64,000 nucleotides of DNA from Arthrobacter sp. Leaf234 (GCF_001422665.1 NZ_LMLU01000009.1:62001-126000); one strand, 5' to 3'. Shown: positions 29,265 through 38,570, counted from the first letter of the stretch. The notes: generated by a model not told the origin, from the letters alone. Program-made: numbers and translations.

Positions 29265-29815
29265 GGTGGCCCCTGGCCGGGGCATGCCGGGCGACGCACG
29301 TCGGCACCCCCGCGGTGCCGGATCGCCGCGGGCTCGTGCCCCTGTGGACCGTGCGCTGCGCCGCAGCTCTCATCGCCGTCCTCCTCGGCGCCCTCGTCTG
29401 GAACGGGAGCGGCTGGATCGTCCTGCCCGTCGTGGTGGCCGCGGGCGCAGCGATCCTCCCGTCGATCGGGCTCACGGTGCTCACCCTGCTCCTGCTCGTC
29501 GTGGCGTACGCCGTGAACATGCCGGCCGGCTCACCGTGGCTCCTGGTCTTCGCCGCCGGCCTGCACGCGGTCTTCGTCCTGGACCTCCTGCTGGTGCACC
29601 TGCCGCTGCGCGGCTGGATCAGCCTGTCCGCCCTCCGCCTCCTCGGGGTGTCCTTCCTGCGCGTGCAGGCGGTCGCGCAGCCGCTGGCCGTCCTCGCGCT
29701 GCTCGTCGACGACGCCGGGTCCAGCCTCCCCCTCGTCCTCGTCGGCGTCGCCGCGCTGGTCGCCTGGTGCTGCTGGCTCATCGGACGGCGGCCACCGCAG
29801 CGGTCCCGTCGGTAG
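29261..29815 (+). CDS. multi-helix membrane protein, last gene of MoxR-DUF58 operon
   Basis: The 184-residue protein has about five membrane helices (roughly 32-48, 52-68, 70-86, 92-110 and 150-170) and basic ends. I do not recognise a family. The GTG start overlaps the DUF58 stop (GTGA), so it belongs to the operon. Confidence 0.7.
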   Translation: MRWPLAGACRATHVGTPAVPDRRGLVPLWTVRCAAALIAVLLGALVWNGSGWIVLPVVVAAGAAILPSIGLTVLTLLLLVVAYAVNMPAGSPWLLVFAAGLHAVFVLDLLLVHLPLRGWISLSALRLLGVSFLRVQAVAQPLAVLALLVDDAGSSLPLVLVGVAALVAWCCWLIGRRPPQRSRR

Positions 29816-29896
29816 GTCGCGGGCAGCAGGCGGCCCGGGCGGCTGCCCGTGGGGCACCGCCGGATAATGCGGACAGGTGCTGACCGCACGTCGCCG

Positions 29897-29902
29897 TACC
29901 CT
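29897..29902 (+). promoter_or_regulatory. -10 box of a probable leaderless WYL-regulator promoter
   Basis: TACCCT is followed by exactly six bases and then ATG, so the transcript should begin at the start codon. Confidence 0.5.
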
Positions 29903-29908
29903 TGGAGC

Positions 29909-30877
29909 ATGATCGAGACCTCGGCCCGGTTGCTGCAGCTCCTCTCGCTCCTTCAGCTGCGGCGCGAGTGGACCGGACCGGCGCTCGCCCAGCGCATGGA
30001 CGTCACGGAGCGGACCGTCCGCCGGGACATCGGGAAGCTGCGCACGCTCGGCTATCCGATCAACGCCTCCCCCGGTGTCGCGGGCGGCTACCAGCTGGGT
30101 GCCGGCGCGCAGCTGCCTCCCCTCCTGCTCGACGACGACGAGGCGCTCGCCGTCGCGATCGGACTGACCGCCGTGACGGCGAGCCCTGTCTCCGGGGTCG
30201 GGGAGGCGTCCGTCCGTGCGCTCACGAAACTCGAGCAGGTCCTCCCGCCGCGCCTCCGCCCGCGGTTCTCGGGTCTCCGCTCAGCCGTCACGCGTATGGC
30301 CGCCGCGAGCACGCCGGTGAATCCCGAGGTGCTGACGTCTCTCTCCGCGGCGATCACGGAGCGGCGCTGCGTGGCCTTCCGCTACGACCGGCACGACGGC
30401 GAGTCGTCCCGCCGCGTCGTCGAGCCCTACCGGCTCGTCGACACCGGCCGTCGGTGGTATCTCGTCGCTTACGACCGCTCGCGCGAGGACTGGCGGACGT
30501 TCCGCGTGGACCGGTGCCAGAGCGTGCCGGTGGCCCGCGATCGCTTCGTCCCGCGCCCGCTGCCGGCCGCCGACCTCGCCGCCTACGTCCAGCAGTCCAT
30601 CACGCGCTCCCCCTACTCCTACGACGCCGTGATCCGCTTCAGCGCACCGCTCCACGAGCTCGAGGCCCGCGTGCCCTCGAGCACAGGGACCCTCGAGGCC
30701 GACGGCGAGGACCACACCCTGCTGAGGGCCGGCTTCGACTCGCTGGATTTCCCGCTGGCCTACCTCGCGAGCTGGGACATCGACTTCGTGGTGCTCGAAC
30801 CCCCGGAGATGCGCGAACGCGTGGCCGTCGTCGCGGACCGGCTGCGGCGGTCCGCCGGGGCTGCCACGGAGTCCTGA
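29909..30877 (+). CDS. YafY-type HTH and WYL-domain transcriptional regulator
   Basis: The 322-residue protein has a DeoR-like winged helix at about 10-60 (ALAQRMDVTERTVRRDIGKLRTLGYPI), a helical linker and a WYL domain (CVAFRYDRHDG, then RRWYLVAYDRSREDWRTFRVDR). A C-terminal WCX-like extension follows. WYL domains sense nucleic acid or nucleotide ligands in several regulators, some tied to DNA damage. The target genes are unknown; the nearest is hrpA, 77 bp downstream on the same strand. The ATG at 29909 has no ribosome site and lies six bases after a -10 box. Confidence 0.88.
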   Translation: MIETSARLLQLLSLLQLRREWTGPALAQRMDVTERTVRRDIGKLRTLGYPINASPGVAGGYQLGAGAQLPPLLLDDDEALAVAIGLTAVTASPVSGVGEASVRALTKLEQVLPPRLRPRFSGLRSAVTRMAAASTPVNPEVLTSLSAAITERRCVAFRYDRHDGESSRRVVEPYRLVDTGRRWYLVAYDRSREDWRTFRVDRCQSVPVARDRFVPRPLPAADLAAYVQQSITRSPYSYDAVIRFSAPLHELEARVPSSTGTLEADGEDHTLLRAGFDSLDFPLAYLASWDIDFVVLEPPEMRERVAVVADRLRRSAGAATES

Positions 30878-30954
30878 CGCGGAGGGTGGGAGCCGCAGCC
30901 CTCGGTGAACGCCCGACACCGGGCGGACGCGAGGAACTAGACTGGCAGGCAACT

Positions 30955-33900
30955 ATGGCACTGACACTCTCCTACCCCGCGGACCTCCCCGTCTCGGACC
31001 GCCGGGCAGACATCATGGCCGCCATCGCGGCCAACCAGGTCACCATCATCGCCGGCGAGACCGGTTCCGGGAAGACGACGCAGATCCCGAAGATGTGCCT
31101 CGAACTGGGCCTCGCCGAGAACGGGCTGATCGGCCACACCCAGCCGCGGCGCCTCGCCGCCCGCACCGTCGCCGAACGCATCGCGGAGGAACTGCAGGTG
31201 CCGCTCGGCGACGAGGTCGGGTACCAGGTCCGCTTCACCGGTTCCGTGGGCCGGAAGACGAAGATCAAGCTGATGACGGACGGCATCCTGCTCGCCGAGA
31301 TCCAGCACGACCGCATGCTGCGGAAGTACAGCACGATCATCATCGACGAGGCCCATGAGCGCAGCCTCAACATCGACTTCATCCTCGGCTACCTCAGGCG
31401 CATCCTGCCGGAGCGCCCGGACCTCAAGGTCATCATCACCTCGGCGACCATCGACCCGGAGCGCTTCGCCGCGCACTTCGCCGCCGACGCCGCCGTGGAG
31501 AACACCTCGCCCGCCCCGATCATCGAGGTCTCCGGGCGCACGTATCCCGTCGAGATCCGGTACCGGCCGCTCGACCAGCCGCCGGGCGGGCTCGACGACG
31601 GGGACGGTGGCGCGGACAGCGAGCTCGAGGAGGAGCGTGATCCGCTCGACGCGGTCTGCGACGCCGTCGACGAACTCTCCCTCGAGGCTCCCGGCGACAT
31701 CCTCGTGTTCTTCTCCGGCGAGCGCGAGATCCGCGATGCCGCCGATGCTCTCCGCGCCCGGATCCAGGCGACGCAGCGACTCCGCGGGACCGAGGTGCTC
31801 CCCCTGTTCGCGCGGCTCTCCCTCGAGGAGCAGCACCGCGTCTTCCGCCCGACGGGCAGCCACCGGAGGATCGTCCTCGCGACCAACGTCGCCGAGACCT
31901 CCCTGACGGTGCCCGGCATCAAGTACGTCATCGACACCGGGACCGCGCGCATCTCCCGGTACTCCCACCGGACGAAGGTGCAGAGACTGCCGATCGAGCG
32001 CGTCTCGCAGGCGTCGGCGAACCAGCGCTCGGGCCGCAGCGGCCGCGTCTCGGACGGTATCGCCATCCGCCTCTACTCGGAGGAGGACTATGCCTCCCGC
32101 CGGCCCTTCACCGAGCCGGAGATCCTGCGCACGAGCCTCGCCGCCGTCATCCTGCAGATGGCCGCCATGGGCGTCACGCGGAGTCCGAAGGACATCGCGG
32201 AGTTCCCGTTCGTGGAACCGCCCGAGACGAAGGCGATCAACGACGGCGTCGCGCTCCTGCGTGAGCTCGGCGCCCTGAAGGACGACGGCAGTCTGTCCGC
32301 CGTCGGGCGCAAGCTCGCCCAGCTCCCCGTGGACCCGCGGCTGGGCCGCATGATCGTGGAAGCCGGTGCCCGCGGTGCCGTCAAGGAGGTCATGGTGCTC
32401 GCGGCGGCCCTGACCATCCAGGACCCCCGCGAGCGGCCGTCCGCGGACCAGCCCGCCAAGCAGCAGCAGGCCGCCGAGAAGCACAAGCGCTTCGTGGACG
32501 AGAACTCGGACTTCACGGCGTACCTCAACCTCTGGCGGTACCTGCAGGAGAAGCAGGACGAGCTGTCCTCGACGCAGTTCCGCAAGCTGTGCCGCGCCGA
32601 GTTCATCAACTACCTCCGCGTCCGGGAGTGGCAGGACCTGTTCCAGCAGCTGCGCCAGCTGGCCAAACCCCTCGGCATCACCCTGCCCGCGGGACCCGTG
32701 GACCCGGTGGGCCTGCACGAGCAGATCCACGTCAGCCTGCTGTCGGGACTGCTGAGCAACATCGGTCTCTACGACCAGCGCAAGCGCGAGTACGCGGGCG
32801 CCCGCGGGACACGCTTCGCCGTCTTCCCGGGGTCCGCCCTGTTCAAGAAGTCGCCGGACTGGGTGATGGCCGCCGAACTCGTCGAGACCTCCCGGCTCTG
32901 GGCGCGGGTCGTCGCCCGGATCGATCCCCTGTGGGCCGAGCAGGTGGCCCCGCACCTCGTGAAGCGCACCTACAGCGAGCCGCACTGGTCCCGGAAGATG
33001 GGCTCGGTCATGGCCTACGAGAAGGTGACGCTGTACGGCGTGCCGATCGTGCCGCAGCGGCGCATCAACTACGGGCGGATCGACCGCGAGGTGGCCCGCG
33101 AGCTCTTCATCCGGCATGCCCTCGTCGAGGGCGACTGGAAGACGCACCACACGTTCTTCAGCCGCAACCAGGCCCGGCTGGCCGAGATCGAGGAGCTGGA
33201 GAACCGCCTGCGGCGGCGGGACCTGCGGGTCGACGACGAGACGCTCTTCGAGTTCTACGACCAGCGCATCGGCGCCGACGTCGTATCGGAGCGCCACTTC
33301 GACGCATGGTGGAAGAAGGCACGCCACGAGTCCCCGGACCTGCTCGACTTCGATCCGGAGCAGCTGCTCGCCGACGACGCCACGGAGCTCGACGAGACGG
33401 CCTTCCCGACCGTCTGGCACCAGGCGGGGTTCGAGCTTCCGCTCACCTACGAGTTCTCGCCCCTCACCCCGGGCGCGCACGACGGCGTCACCGTGACCAT
33501 CCCTGTGCTGTTCCTCAACCAGCTCGATCCGAAGCCCTTCCGCTGGCAGATCCCCGGACAGCGCGTCGAGCTCGTCACGGCCCTCATCAAGTCCCTGCCG
33601 AAGCAGGTGCGGAAGAACTTCGTGCCGGCCCCGGACGTCGCCCGGTCCACCGTCGCCGCCCTGACGTCCGACTTCGACCCGGCCGGGGACGATCTCGAGA
33701 CGTCGCTCGAGCTCGCGCTGCGCCGCCTGCGCGGACACATCATCCCGCCGGGCTCGTGGAACTGGTCGACCGTCCCGGCGCACCTGCTGATGATGTTCCG
33801 CATCGTCGACGCCGACGGCCGGGTCCTCGACGAGTCCCGCGATCTCGAGGCCCTGAGGGAGTCCCTGGCCCCGGCGGTCAGCCGCGCCATCGCGCAGTCG

Positions 33901-35028
33901 CTCGGTGCCGCACCGGGCAGCACGCGGCGGGAGGGAACCTCCCGCGGCCCCGGACGCGGTGGCAGGGGTGCCGGCGGCAAGGCGGACGACGGGCGGGGCA
34001 CCGGGAGCACCGGTCCGCTGGGGCGCGACGACGCCCGCCACGGACCGGCGCGCACCGACGGCCGGGACGCCCGGACACCCGCATCGCGGGACGTCCCCGA
34101 CGTCGCCGCGGGAGCCGTGAGGGGCGGGGTCGCCGTCGCGGAGGCCCCGGCGGTGGCGGAGCGCACCGGGGAGAAGGCCTGGGTCTTCGGCAGCATCGAG
34201 CGCGAGGTCTCGCGAACGGTCGCCGGTCACCGCATCACGGGCTTCCCGGCGCTCGTGGACGAAGGTGCCACCGTGGGTCTCCGGGTCTTCCCCACGCCGG
34301 GCGAGCAGGCCACGGTGATGCGCGCCGGGATCATCCGGCTCCTGTCCCTGCGCATCCCGAGTCCGGCGAAGTACGTGCTGGAGCACCTCAGCAACACGGA
34401 GAAGCTCACGTTCAGCCAGAACCCGCACGGGAGTGTCGCGGAACTCATCCGTGACTGCTCGCTGGCCGCGATCGACAAGCTCGTCCCCGAGGACCTGCCC
34501 TGGACCGACGAGGCGTTCGACCGACTGTACGAGGAGGTGCGGGCCGAGCTGATCGACACGGTCTTCACCGTCACGGCCACCGTGGAGAAGATCCTCGCCA
34601 GTACGCGACGGATCCAGAAGCAGCTCAGGGGCACCACGAGCCTCGCGCTGATCACGGCCCTGAACGACATCCGCAGCCAGCTGGAGCACCTCGTGTATCC
34701 GGGGTTCGTCGCGGCGACGGGGTATGCGCAGCTCGCGCACCTGCCGCGCTACCTCCGGGCCATCGAGGTCCGTCTGGAGAAGCTGCCCACGAACGTCCAG
34801 CGCGACGGCCTCGGCCTGGCGACGGTGCAGCGGTTGGAGGACGAGTACGACGACGCCGTGGCGTCCCTCGCGGCCGGGCGGCACCGGCCCGAGAGCCTCC
34901 GCCGCGTGCGCTGGATGACCGAGGAGCTACGCGTCAGCCTGTTCGCGCAGGACCTCGGTACCGCGTACTCCGTGTCCGAGAAGCGGATCAGGACCGCCCT
35001 CAACGAGGCGATGGCTGCCGCGCGGTAG
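30955..35028 (+). CDS. hrpA: ATP-dependent RNA helicase HrpA
   Basis: The 1357-residue DEAH-box helicase is of usual HrpA length. It has Walker A AGETGSGKTT (residues 33-42), the DEAH box at 131-134 (IDEAHERS), SAT, the Q-R-x-G-R-x-G-R segment NQRSGRSGRV, the HA2 and OB domains, and the long HrpA C-terminal region. At about residues 982-1065 a Gly/Arg-rich disordered linker (GRGGRGAGGK) splits the C-terminal region. HrpA works on colliding ribosomes in E. coli. The ATG at 30955 lies just after a TAGACT box (30938-30943), so the 5' leader may be only about five bases. It converges on the HIT gene with 5 bp between stops. Confidence 0.94.
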   Translation: MALTLSYPADLPVSDRRADIMAAIAANQVTIIAGETGSGKTTQIPKMCLELGLAENGLIGHTQPRRLAARTVAERIAEELQVPLGDEVGYQVRFTGSVGRKTKIKLMTDGILLAEIQHDRMLRKYSTIIIDEAHERSLNIDFILGYLRRILPERPDLKVIITSATIDPERFAAHFAADAAVENTSPAPIIEVSGRTYPVEIRYRPLDQPPGGLDDGDGGADSELEEERDPLDAVCDAVDELSLEAPGDILVFFSGEREIRDAADALRARIQATQRLRGTEVLPLFARLSLEEQHRVFRPTGSHRRIVLATNVAETSLTVPGIKYVIDTGTARISRYSHRTKVQRLPIERVSQASANQRSGRSGRVSDGIAIRLYSEEDYASRRPFTEPEILRTSLAAVILQMAAMGVTRSPKDIAEFPFVEPPETKAINDGVALLRELGALKDDGSLSAVGRKLAQLPVDPRLGRMIVEAGARGAVKEVMVLAAALTIQDPRERPSADQPAKQQQAAEKHKRFVDENSDFTAYLNLWRYLQEKQDELSSTQFRKLCRAEFINYLRVREWQDLFQQLRQLAKPLGITLPAGPVDPVGLHEQIHVSLLSGLLSNIGLYDQRKREYAGARGTRFAVFPGSALFKKSPDWVMAAELVETSRLWARVVARIDPLWAEQVAPHLVKRTYSEPHWSRKMGSVMAYEKVTLYGVPIVPQRRINYGRIDREVARELFIRHALVEGDWKTHHTFFSRNQARLAEIEELENRLRRRDLRVDDETLFEFYDQRIGADVVSERHFDAWWKKARHESPDLLDFDPEQLLADDATELDETAFPTVWHQAGFELPLTYEFSPLTPGAHDGVTVTIPVLFLNQLDPKPFRWQIPGQRVELVTALIKSLPKQVRKNFVPAPDVARSTVAALTSDFDPAGDDLETSLELALRRLRGHIIPPGSWNWSTVPAHLLMMFRIVDADGRVLDESRDLEALRESLAPAVSRAIAQSLGAAPGSTRREGTSRGPGRGGRGAGGKADDGRGTGSTGPLGRDDARHGPARTDGRDARTPASRDVPDVAAGAVRGGVAVAEAPAVAERTGEKAWVFGSIEREVSRTVAGHRITGFPALVDEGATVGLRVFPTPGEQATVMRAGIIRLLSLRIPSPAKYVLEHLSNTEKLTFSQNPHGSVAELIRDCSLAAIDKLVPEDLPWTDEAFDRLYEEVRAELIDTVFTVTATVEKILASTRRIQKQLRGTTSLALITALNDIRSQLEHLVYPGFVAATGYAQLAHLPRYLRAIEVRLEKLPTNVQRDGLGLATVQRLEDEYDDAVASLAAGRHRPESLRRVRWMTEELRVSLFAQDLGTAYSVSEKRIRTALNEAMAAAR

Positions 35029-35033
35029 GCCCG

Positions 35034-35459
35034 TCACACGGGGACCGATTCCCCGTGACCGGCGTCGCGCAGCGCCTGGCGCAGGGTCTCGGCGTACTGG
35101 TCCATCGCCTCCGGCTTCACGGCGAGGTCCACCTTCTTCACGTCGAAGTCCGCCGGTGACTGCGTGGGCCACACGTGGACGTGCAGGTGCGGCACCTCGT
35201 AGCCCTCGAGGAGGACGCCGACGCGCTGCGCACCGAAGGCCGACTGCTGCGCCTTCCCGATCGTCTGGGCGACCGTCATGACCTTCGCGAGCGTGTCGGT
35301 GTCGGCTTCCAGCCAGTGCTCGATCTCCTGGCGTGGCACGACCAGCGTGTGGCCGGGTGTGATGGGCGCGATCGTCAGGAAGGCGACGACGTCGTCGTCC
35401 TGCCAGACGAAGCGGCCGGGGATCTCGCCGTCGATGATCTTCGTGAAGAGCGTAGTCAT
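35034..35459 (-). CDS. HIT family protein
   Basis: The 141-residue protein has the histidine triad HLHVHVW near residue 98 and the family's FTKIIDGEIPGRFVWQDDDVVAF opening (seen as KIIDGEIPG). HIT proteins are nucleotide hydrolases or transferases acting on adenosine- or dinucleoside-linked substrates. The ATG at 35459 has AGGAG eight bases upstream. A longer open frame upstream runs through the repeats and sseA and is not real. Confidence 0.93.
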   Translation of the reverse strand: MTTLFTKIIDGEIPGRFVWQDDDVVAFLTIAPITPGHTLVVPRQEIEHWLEADTDTLAKVMTVAQTIGKAQQSAFGAQRVGVLLEGYEVPHLHVHVWPTQSPADFDVKKVDLAVKPEAMDQYAETLRQALRDAGHGESVPV

Positions 35460-35794
35460 GGGGACTCCTGGTGGTGCGGCGGTCGGAGCACTGCCCTGGC
35501 GCTCCGGCAGGCGGACGGGACCGCGCAGTGGCGGTGGAGCGGGGCGTCCCGGGTTCATACGGAGGACGCTACCGCGCGGTGCAGCTGCGATCCACCACGC
35601 GGGACGCGGCACGGCCGGGGTCGACCGTGCCGCGGCGACTGTGCAGCGGCGACTGTGCAGCGGAGAACGTGCAGCGACGACCGTGCCGCGGCGACTGCGC
35701 TGCGGCGTCGTGTCCGGTACGCCTCCACGACACAGGAGTGGACGGGCGGGACGAGTGTCGCCGTCGGCACCCGCCCCGCCCGGTCCGCCCGCGG
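35460..35794. other. 335-bp gap with tandem repeats between HIT and sulfurtransferase genes
   Basis: I see no convincing gene in this gap. It contains the HIT ribosome site, a GC-rich stretch at 35500-35560, and the six-copy 14-bp repeat array at 35627-35710. Both neighbours are on the minus strand, so this must hold the 3' end of the sseA transcript and the HIT promoter. Confidence 0.6.
35627..35710. repeat. 14-bp tandem repeat array, six units
   Basis: Six head-to-tail 14-base units: GTGCCGCGGCGACT, GTGCAGCGGCGACT, GTGCAGCGGAGAAC, GTGCAGCGACGACC, GTGCCGCGGCGACT, and a decayed GCGCTGCGGCGTCG. The consensus is GTGCAGCGGCGACT. There are no spacers, so it is not a CRISPR array. It is noncoding and 14 is not a multiple of three. 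Each unit could be a protein site or RNA element; the role is unknown. Confidence 0.9.
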
Positions 35795-36622
35795 TCAGGC
35801 GCCCGTGGCGACCGGGAGCCCCTCCGTGGTCGACCACTGCGACCACGAGCCGGGGAACAGTGCGGCGTCGATGCCCGCGATCTCGAGCGCGGCGATCTGG
35901 TGGGCGGCGGTGATCCCCGATCCGCAGTAGACGGCGACCCTCCCCCGGTCGGCGCCCAGGGCGTCGAAACGGCGGCGGAGCTCCGCTGCCGGCCGGAAGC
36001 GCCGGTCCTCCCCGAGGTTCTCGGTGGTCGGAGCGCTGATGGCACCCGGGATGTGGCCCGCCCGGGGATCGACCGGTTCCAGCTCGCCCCGGAAGCGTTC
36101 CGCGGCGCGGGCATCGAGGAGCACGTCGACCAGCGCCGCATCCACGAGGTCCGGCACGTCGACCACCGGCATCCGCCCGGTGGAGAGGTGCACGTTCCCC
36201 ACGCAGTGGCGCTCCTCCCCGCCCTCGACGTCGAACCCGGCGGCACGCCAGGCGGTCAGACCGCCGTCGAGCAGGCTGACGGAGGTGAAGCCCGCGTCCC
36301 GCAGGAGCCACCACAGCCGGGCCGCCGCGAGGTTCCCGGACGCGTCGTAGGCGACCACGGTGTCGCCGTCGTTGAGTCCCCACTGGCGTGCAGCTTCCTG
36401 GAGCGCGTCGGCATCCGGGAGCGGATGGCGGCCGAGGCCGGGCCCGCCGGGTGCGCACAGCTGCGTCTCCAGGTCCACGAACACGGCACCGGGTATGTGG
36501 GCTGCGCGGTAGTGCTCGTGTCCGTGGGGGTCACCCAGGGACCAGCGCACATCGAGCAGGATCGTCTGCGCACCGGAGGTCATCCGGGCCTGCAGGTCCT
36601 GCACATCCATCAGAGTCTTCAT
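35795..36622 (-). CDS. sseA: 3-mercaptopyruvate/thiosulfate sulfurtransferase (two rhodanese domains)
   Basis: The 275-residue protein has an N-terminal non-catalytic rhodanese domain (LLDVRWSLGD, HIPGAVFVDLE) and a C-terminal catalytic one (LLDARAAERF, then VYCGSGITA). The cysteine persulfide loop CGSGIT is closer to mercaptopyruvate sulfurtransferases. The ATG at 36622 has CAGGAGAT upstream. It is divergent from a cysteine desulfhydrase-like gene (150-bp shared region), which suggests joint handling of sulfane sulfur and H2S. Confidence 0.88.
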   Translation of the reverse strand: MKTLMDVQDLQARMTSGAQTILLDVRWSLGDPHGHEHYRAAHIPGAVFVDLETQLCAPGGPGLGRHPLPDADALQEAARQWGLNDGDTVVAYDASGNLAAARLWWLLRDAGFTSVSLLDGGLTAWRAAGFDVEGGEERHCVGNVHLSTGRMPVVDVPDLVDAALVDVLLDARAAERFRGELEPVDPRAGHIPGAISAPTTENLGEDRRFRPAAELRRRFDALGADRGRVAVYCGSGITAAHQIAALEIAGIDAALFPGSWSQWSTTEGLPVATGA

Positions 36623-36760
36623 CGAGATCTCCTGTCGGGACGGGCGACCGGACCTGCGGTGGTCACCGCGGCCGGTCCTGATGCAGGCCAGTCCACCACA
36701 CCGCCGTCCCCGCTCCAAGAAGCCCACGCCGGACCTGCAGGACGGCCCTGGCACGGCTTG

Positions 36761-36766
36761 TAGGCT
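36761..36766 (+). promoter_or_regulatory. -10 box of a probable leaderless cds1-like promoter
   Basis: TAGGCT is followed by six bases and the ATG of the PLP enzyme, so the transcript should start at or beside the start codon. Confidence 0.5.
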
Positions 36767-36772
36767 GGCATC

Positions 36773-37861
36773 ATGCCCAGGTTCAGCGCCGCCGACAGAT
36801 CGTGGTCCGACGACGCCGTGCGCCGCATCGAGGCGGACGGCAACCGCTCCGCGGACACGCACCTGTTCGCCGTCCCCCTCCCCGAGGAATGGGGCGTCCA
36901 GGTCTACCTCAAGGACGAGTCGACGCACCGCACGGGCAGCCTCAAGCACCGCCTCGCCCGGTCCCTGTTCCTGTTCGGCCTGGTCAACGGCTGGATCACG
37001 GAGGGGACCACCATCGTGGAGGCTTCCAGCGGCTCCACCGCCGTCTCCGAGGCCTACTTCGCGCAGCTCCTCGGCCTCCCGTTCGTCGCCGTGATGACGG
37101 CGACCACGAGCCGCGAGAAGATCGCCCTGATCGAGCAGTACGGCGGCACCTGCCGGTTCGTCGAGCACGCCTCCGACGTCTACGCCGTCGCCGAGACGGT
37201 CGCCCGCGAGACGGGCGGACACTACATGGACCAGTTCACCTATGCGGAGCGTGCCACCGACTGGCGGGGGAACAACAACATCGCCGAGTCCATCTTCGAC
37301 CAGCTCTCCCTCGAACCGCACCCGCTGCCCGCGTGGATCGTGGTGGGAGCGGGCACGGGCGGAACGAGCGCCACGATCGGGCGATACCTGCGCTACCATC
37401 GCCACCCCACGCGGCTGGCCGTCGTCGATCCCGAGGGGTCGGCCTTCTACCCGGCGTGGGCGCACCCGGGATCGACGCCCGGCGGCCGTCCGTCACGCAT
37501 CGAGGGGATCGGCAGGCCCCGTCCGGAACCGAGCTTCGTCCCCTCCGTGATCGACGCGATGATCCAGGTACCGGATGCGGCCTCCGTCGCCGCGGCCCGC
37601 CACCTGCGGGCGCTCACCGGCCTGCACGCCGGACCGTCCACCGGGACGAATCTCTGGGGAGTCTGGCAACTCGTGGCCGACCTCGCGGCCGACGGACGGA
37701 CCGGGAGCATCGTGTCCCTGATGTGCGACTCCGGCGACCGGTACACGGCGACGTACGACGACGACGCCTGGCTCAGGCGCAAGGGCCTGGACCCCGCGGA
37801 ACCAGCGGCCGTGCTGGAATCGTTCTTCGCCACCGGCCGATGGCCGCACGACGCGTCCTGA
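36773..37861 (+). CDS. cds1: PLP-dependent cysteine desulfhydrase-like protein (Cds1 family)
   Basis: The 362-residue fold II PLP enzyme has the PLP lysine Lys58 in [10 protein letters not shown], the loop [13 protein letters not shown], and the phosphate-binding [15 protein letters not shown]. It resembles the mycobacterial Rv3684/Cds1 protein, which produces H2S and pyruvate from cysteine, more than housekeeping CysK; this is a memory-based assignment. The divergent sulfurtransferase supports a sulfur role. The ATG lies six bases after a -10 box. Confidence 0.78.
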   Translation: MPRFSAADRSWSDDAVRRIEADGNRSADTHLFAVPLPEEWGVQVYLKDESTHRTGSLKHRLARSLFLFGLVNGWITEGTTIVEASSGSTAVSEAYFAQLLGLPFVAVMTATTSREKIALIEQYGGTCRFVEHASDVYAVAETVARETGGHYMDQFTYAERATDWRGNNNIAESIFDQLSLEPHPLPAWIVVGAGTGGTSATIGRYLRYHRHPTRLAVVDPEGSAFYPAWAHPGSTPGGRPSRIEGIGRPRPEPSFVPSVIDAMIQVPDAASVAAARHLRALTGLHAGPSTGTNLWGVWQLVADLAADGRTGSIVSLMCDSGDRYTATYDDDAWLRRKGLDPAEPAAVLESFFATGRWPHDAS

Positions 37862-37885
37862 GGGACACGCAGCGGCCTGCGTCCG

Positions 37886-38545
37886 TCAGACCTCGACGCT
37901 CTCCCGCACGTCGAGGTGGCGGAACTCGGTGCCGTAGGGCGCCCCCAGCCGGGTGACCTGGCCCTCGACCGTGCCGAGGCCGGCCTCGTTGAGGAGTCCG
38001 TCATGGATCTGGTAGGCACGCGCCGCCCGCACGGAGGTCACGAAGTCCACCACCTCGGACAGCTTCGACCAGGGCGCATGCACCGGGACCAGGAGCGTCT
38101 GCACCCCGATGCCGTCGGGGACGATCAGCGAGTCGCCCGGATGGTAGACGGATCCGCCGATCAGGTAGCCGACATTGGCGATCATCGGGATGACGGGGTG
38201 GATCAGCGCGTGCTGCCCCCCGTAGGTCCTGACGGGGACGCCGGCCGCAGTGAACTCCTCGCCACCGCCCACGGCGTGGACGCGCTCCTCCGAGCCCTCC
38301 CCCAGTGCCGCGACCACCGCGTCCGCCGCCGGCTGCGGCGCCCAGAGCTCGATCCCCTGGTCGGCCTGCAGGACCGCCACCACGCGGTCCAGCGCGATGT
38401 GGTCGGGATGCTCGTGGGTGATCAGCACAGCGGTGGCACCCTGCAGAGCCTCCTCGACCTCCGAGAAGGTGCCGGGGTCGACGACGAGGACGGCGCCGTC
38501 CTGCTCGAACCGGACGCACGAGTGGGAGTACTTGGTGAGCTTCAT
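37886..38545 (-). CDS. metallo-beta-lactamase-fold hydrolase
   Basis: The 219-residue protein has the metal motif THEHPDH (residues near 63-69), an upstream LTKYSHSCVRFE, and later histidines/aspartate in HPGDS and YQIHDG. This matches the UlaG/YtnP-like small MBL class. The substrate is unknown. Start: ATG at 38545, six bases after a minus-strand TAGTCT box. It is divergent from zur, sharing a 79-bp control region, so zinc control is possible. Confidence 0.85.
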   Translation of the reverse strand: MKLTKYSHSCVRFEQDGAVLVVDPGTFSEVEEALQGATAVLITHEHPDHIALDRVVAVLQADQGIELWAPQPAADAVVAALGEGSEERVHAVGGGEEFTAAGVPVRTYGGQHALIHPVIPMIANVGYLIGGSVYHPGDSLIVPDGIGVQTLLVPVHAPWSKLSEVVDFVTSVRAARAYQIHDGLLNEAGLGTVEGQVTRLGAPYGTEFRHLDVRESVEV

Positions 38546-38551
38546 GGCCTC

Positions 38552-38557
38552 AGACTA
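38552..38557 (-). promoter_or_regulatory. -10 box of a probable leaderless MBL-fold gene promoter
   Basis: On the minus strand TAGTCT, then GAGGCC, then ATG: a six-base gap as in the other leaderless candidates here. Confidence 0.5.
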
Positions 38558-38570
38558 CTCGCGCCCACGC

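Noticed and set aside
30937-34884. A 1315-codon open frame opposite hrpA
   Set aside because: It mirrors hrpA codon structure in high-GC DNA and has no recognisable domain; hrpA motifs are unambiguous on the other strand.
35627-35710. CRISPR array
   Set aside because: Units are contiguous with no unique spacers and there are no cas genes.
35034-36458. A 474-codon HIT fusion protein
   Set aside because: The frame crosses the repeat array and the sulfurtransferase gene; a good ribosome site and conserved start lie at 35459.
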